From Micromonospora sp. CPCC 205371 (GTDB lineage: Bacteria; Actinomycetota; Actinomycetes; Mycobacteriales; Micromonosporaceae), in NCBI RefSeq assembly GCF_026130045.1, contig NZ_JAIBNX010000004.1:64273-120124 (forward strand): a DNA stretch of 55,852 bases, read 5' to 3'. Under the pieces are notes generated by a model, which was not told the origin of the DNA, did no database searches, and saw nothing but the letters and a program-made list of their open reading frames with translations. The translations under genes and the position numbers were made by a program. Of the stretch, positions 53,999 through 55,852 are shown in pieces (position 1 is the stretch's first letter; every line of letters starts with the position of its first letter).

Positions 53999-55177
53999 AT
54001 GCCGTGCAGGCGGTCGCGCCGCCGAAACATCGCCCCTACCGTCACGAGTGTGCGAAGCGTGGATGTACTGGTCGTCGGGGCTGGATTGGCCGGCCTGCAC
54101 ACGGCGCGCCTGCTGGCCGAGCAGGGTTTCGATGTGGTGGTGGTCGACCGCCGCAGGAGCCTGTCGGCCGGCATCCGCACGACCGGGATCTTCGTGCGCC
54201 GCACCCTCGACGACTTCGACCTGCCAGATCACCTGCTCGGACCGGCCATCCGGGACGTGCTGCTCTATCCTCCGTCACGGCGGGCACCGATCCGGCTCAC
54301 CAGCGACCGCGACGAGTACCGCGTGGCCGACATGGCGGGGATCTACGAGCACGCACACCGCGCGGCGGAGGCGGCCGGCGCCCAGATCGCCTTGGGCGTA
54401 CGGTATGCCGGCGCCGCCATGGGACTGGTGCGGTTCGCGGGCGCGGACCCGGTCACCACCCGGTTCGTCGTCGGCGCTGACGGCGCCCGTTCCACAGTGG
54501 CCCGCGATCTCGGCCTCGACGTCAACCGGCGCCTGCTGGTCGGCGCCGAGATCGTCCATCCGATCGCGCCGACCACCGCCGCCCCGACCTTCCACTGTGT
54601 ACTCGACCCTCGCGTCGCTCCCGGATACCTGGCCTGGGTCATCGACGACGGTCAGCACGCGCACATCGGCGTCGCCGGATACCCGGGCGCTATGCGCGCC
54701 GGCATCCGCCACCTGCTGGAAGAGTTCGCGGCGCACGCGCCCGGCCGCACGGCGGCGGCCGGTCCGGGCGTGCGGCGCGGGCGTCCCATCCCCGGGGGCG
54801 GCGGTCTGCGGCGGGTGGGGGGCCCGGGCCGCCTGCTCGTCGGAGACGCGGCCGGCGCGGTGTCGCCGCTGACGGCCGGCGGCCTCGACCCCTGCCTACG
54901 CATGTCCGAGCTGGCCGCGAAGGTCGCCGGCGGCTATCTGCGTACCGGCGACCAACGCGAGCTGTACCGGTACGACGGCAGCGCGTTACGGGCCAGATTC
55001 CGCGGCCGCCTGTTGCTGCGCCGCGCGCTCGCCGGCATCCGATCCCCCGCCGCGGCCGAGGCGGCCGTAGCCGCGCTACGCACTCGGGCCGGCCGTGCCG
55101 TGGCGGCTCGCATCCTGTTCGGCGACGGCTCCTTCCCCACCGTGGCCCCGGTCACCGCCAACCCACTGGCTGGCTGA
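53999..55177 (+). CDS. FAD-dependent oxidoreductase, geranylgeranyl-reductase-like
   Basis: 392 residues from an ATG with GGAGG ten bases upstream; a GTG at 54050 would start right at the FAD domain and is an alternative. Dinucleotide motif VLVVGAGLAGLHTARLLAEQG, the DG motif VVGADGARSTVARDLG and the GDAAG motif LLVGDAAGAVSPLTAGGL are present, in the order of the group A flavoprotein monooxygenase/GGR family. Members saturate prenyl chains of quinones or lipids, or hydroxylate aromatics. The PLTAGGLDPCLRM segment favours the GGR branch. Confidence 0.88.
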   Translation: MPCRRSRRRNIAPTVTSVRSVDVLVVGAGLAGLHTARLLAEQGFDVVVVDRRRSLSAGIRTTGIFVRRTLDDFDLPDHLLGPAIRDVLLYPPSRRAPIRLTSDRDEYRVADMAGIYEHAHRAAEAAGAQIALGVRYAGAAMGLVRFAGADPVTTRFVVGADGARSTVARDLGLDVNRRLLVGAEIVHPIAPTTAAPTFHCVLDPRVAPGYLAWVIDDGQHAHIGVAGYPGAMRAGIRHLLEEFAAHAPGRTAAAGPGVRRGRPIPGGGGLRRVGGPGRLLVGDAAGAVSPLTAGGLDPCLRMSELAAKVAGGYLRTGDQRELYRYDGSALRARFRGRLLLRRALAGIRSPAAAEAAVAALRTRAGRAVAARILFGDGSFPTVAPVTANPLAG

Positions 55178-55182
55178 GGAGT

Positions 55183-55671
55183 TCAGTCGTCCGCGAGGAT
55201 CGCGTACAGGTCTGAGTCTCGCCAGCCGTCGCGAATGTACGCGGTGCCGCGCATCCGGCCCTCGTAGCGCATGCCGATCTTGCGCAGTACCGCCGCCGAG
55301 GCGAGGTTGCGGGGATCGCACGTGCCGAAGATCCGGTGGCGTCTGTGCTCGCCGAAGCCCATCCGCAACAGCTCCCTGGCGGCCGCCGTGGCTATGCCCT
55401 GACCCCACAGCCGTGGATGGACCCCGTACCCGATTTCAGCGGTGCTCGGACCCTGGAGCTTCAGCTCCGCGCACCCCACCACTTCGCCGCCGACGACCAC
55501 CGCGAACACGTGCCGGTCAGCGGAGGCCGCGGCGGCGGCCCGCACATACTCCTGCGTCTGTTCGTAGGTGTTGGGGCCCCATGCCTGGTAGCGGCACGAC
55601 TCCGGCAACCGCGCCCACTCGTGGACAGCGGCGGTATCGGCGAGCGTCAGCGGTCGCAACGTGACCAGCAT
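55183..55671 (-). CDS. GNAT N-acetyltransferase (RimJ-like)
   Basis: 162 residues. The family pattern LRPLTLADTAAVHEWA ... AEIGYGVHPRLWGQGIATAAARELLRMGF (acetyl-CoA loop) ... NLASAAVLRKIGMRYEGRM is complete. These enzymes acetylate protein N-termini or small amines, and the acceptor is unknown. It is convergent with the FAD reductase gene (five bases between stops). Confidence 0.92.
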   Translation of the reverse strand: MLVTLRPLTLADTAAVHEWARLPESCRYQAWGPNTYEQTQEYVRAAAAASADRHVFAVVVGGEVVGCAELKLQGPSTAEIGYGVHPRLWGQGIATAAARELLRMGFGEHRRHRIFGTCDPRNLASAAVLRKIGMRYEGRMRGTAYIRDGWRDSDLYAILADD

Positions 55672-55742
55672 GGCGGCACTCTAGGCCAGCATGTGGGCCG
55701 GCGCCTCCCCTGAGCGACCTGGGCCATGGCACGATCTTCACC

Positions 55743-55852
55743 GTGTCCTTCTCGCGTCGCAGGTTCATAGGCACCGGACTGGCCGCCGCGGGGGGCGCCG
55801 GCCTCGCCGGCTGTGGTGGGCGGTTGGCGCCGGTCTGGGCGGACGGCCAGGC
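55743..55852 (+). CDS. N-terminus of a Tat-exported lipoprotein (truncated by window end)
   Basis: A GTG at 55743 opens a frame that runs to the window edge: residues FSRRRFIGTGLAAAG give a twin-arginine signal, and LAGC a lipobox. It may be a solute-binding protein or another exported enzyme; only 36 codons are visible. It is divergent from the GNAT gene. The frame is open to the end and the signal features are clear, but the product is unknown. Confidence 0.65.
   Translation, partial: MSFSRRRFIGTGLAAAGGAGLAGCGGRLAPVWADGQ

Noticed and set aside
50775-55177. Secondary-metabolite gene cluster (P450, SDR, GGR-like reductase)
   Set aside because: No core synthase, terpene cyclase, NRPS or PKS gene is present, and the genes are separately oriented; context is too weak.

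Overview
The window is high-GC DNA with GTG and TTG starts used freely, GGAGG ribosome binding sites and tightly overlapping operons. Two sugar ABC importers lack their own ATPase gene, and there are many secreted CBM2 or ricin-lectin enzymes and a RamB-controlled glyoxylate shunt. This fits a saprophytic or plant-associated filamentous actinobacterium, most like Micromonosporaceae (family placement is inference). No RNA gene, CRISPR array, insertion sequence or phage gene was seen. No gene-free stretch exceeds 300 bases; the largest are the promoter regions 40221-40486 and 50550-50774 and the terminator region 21307-21542. The first 125 bases are almost pure G/C and look like a poor contig end.

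Region 1 (126-14428, minus strand): a LacI regulator followed by a six-gene collinear run. It encodes a lipoprotein sugar binder, two permeases, a secreted sialidase-fold/ricin-lectin protein, a cytoplasmic GH42 beta-galactosidase, and a giant secreted protein with about 14 fibronectin III repeats ending in a bacterial phospholipase A2 domain. Region 2 (14549-16591): AlkB alkane hydroxylase coupled to a TetR regulator, plus a small membrane protein. Region 3 (16597-21306, plus strand): AA10 LPMO-CBM2, then CBM2-GH5-X2-CBM46, then a CBM2-tagged cutinase/PET-hydrolase-like polyesterase. Region 4 (21543-27190, minus): a complete LIV-type ABC importer with a zinc alcohol dehydrogenase that seems to start at ATT. 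Region 5 (27307-31708): ramB divergent from aceA-aceB. Region 6 (31761-35347): SDR, GntR, D-galactonate dehydratase and KDG-type kinase. Region 7 (35383-37638): TetR divergent from a membrane protein and a RibD/DHFR-like protein, with a duplicated operator between them. Region 8 (37679-47016): GH43 plus LacI divergent from a GH5, binding protein, two permeases and a ROK regulator. Region 9 (47058-50549): a GH-A enzyme with two CBM6/35-like modules and a ricin-metalloprotease. Region 10 (50775-55852): P450, SDR, lipid kinase, FAD reductase, GNAT acetyltransferase and the start of a Tat lipoprotein.

The theme is plant polymer use: beta-glucan or xyloglucan (LPMO, two GH5, GH43), polyester and wax (cutinase, AlkB), import of the sugars, and central routes for their carbon (galactonate pathway, glyoxylate shunt). 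A recurring palindrome GAAASTTTC sits in front of the LPMO, GH43, GH5 and GH-A operons and suggests one shared regulon, perhaps run by the LacI protein encoded behind GH43. The least familiar system is the phospholipase/beta-galactosidase/sugar-importer run of region 1.
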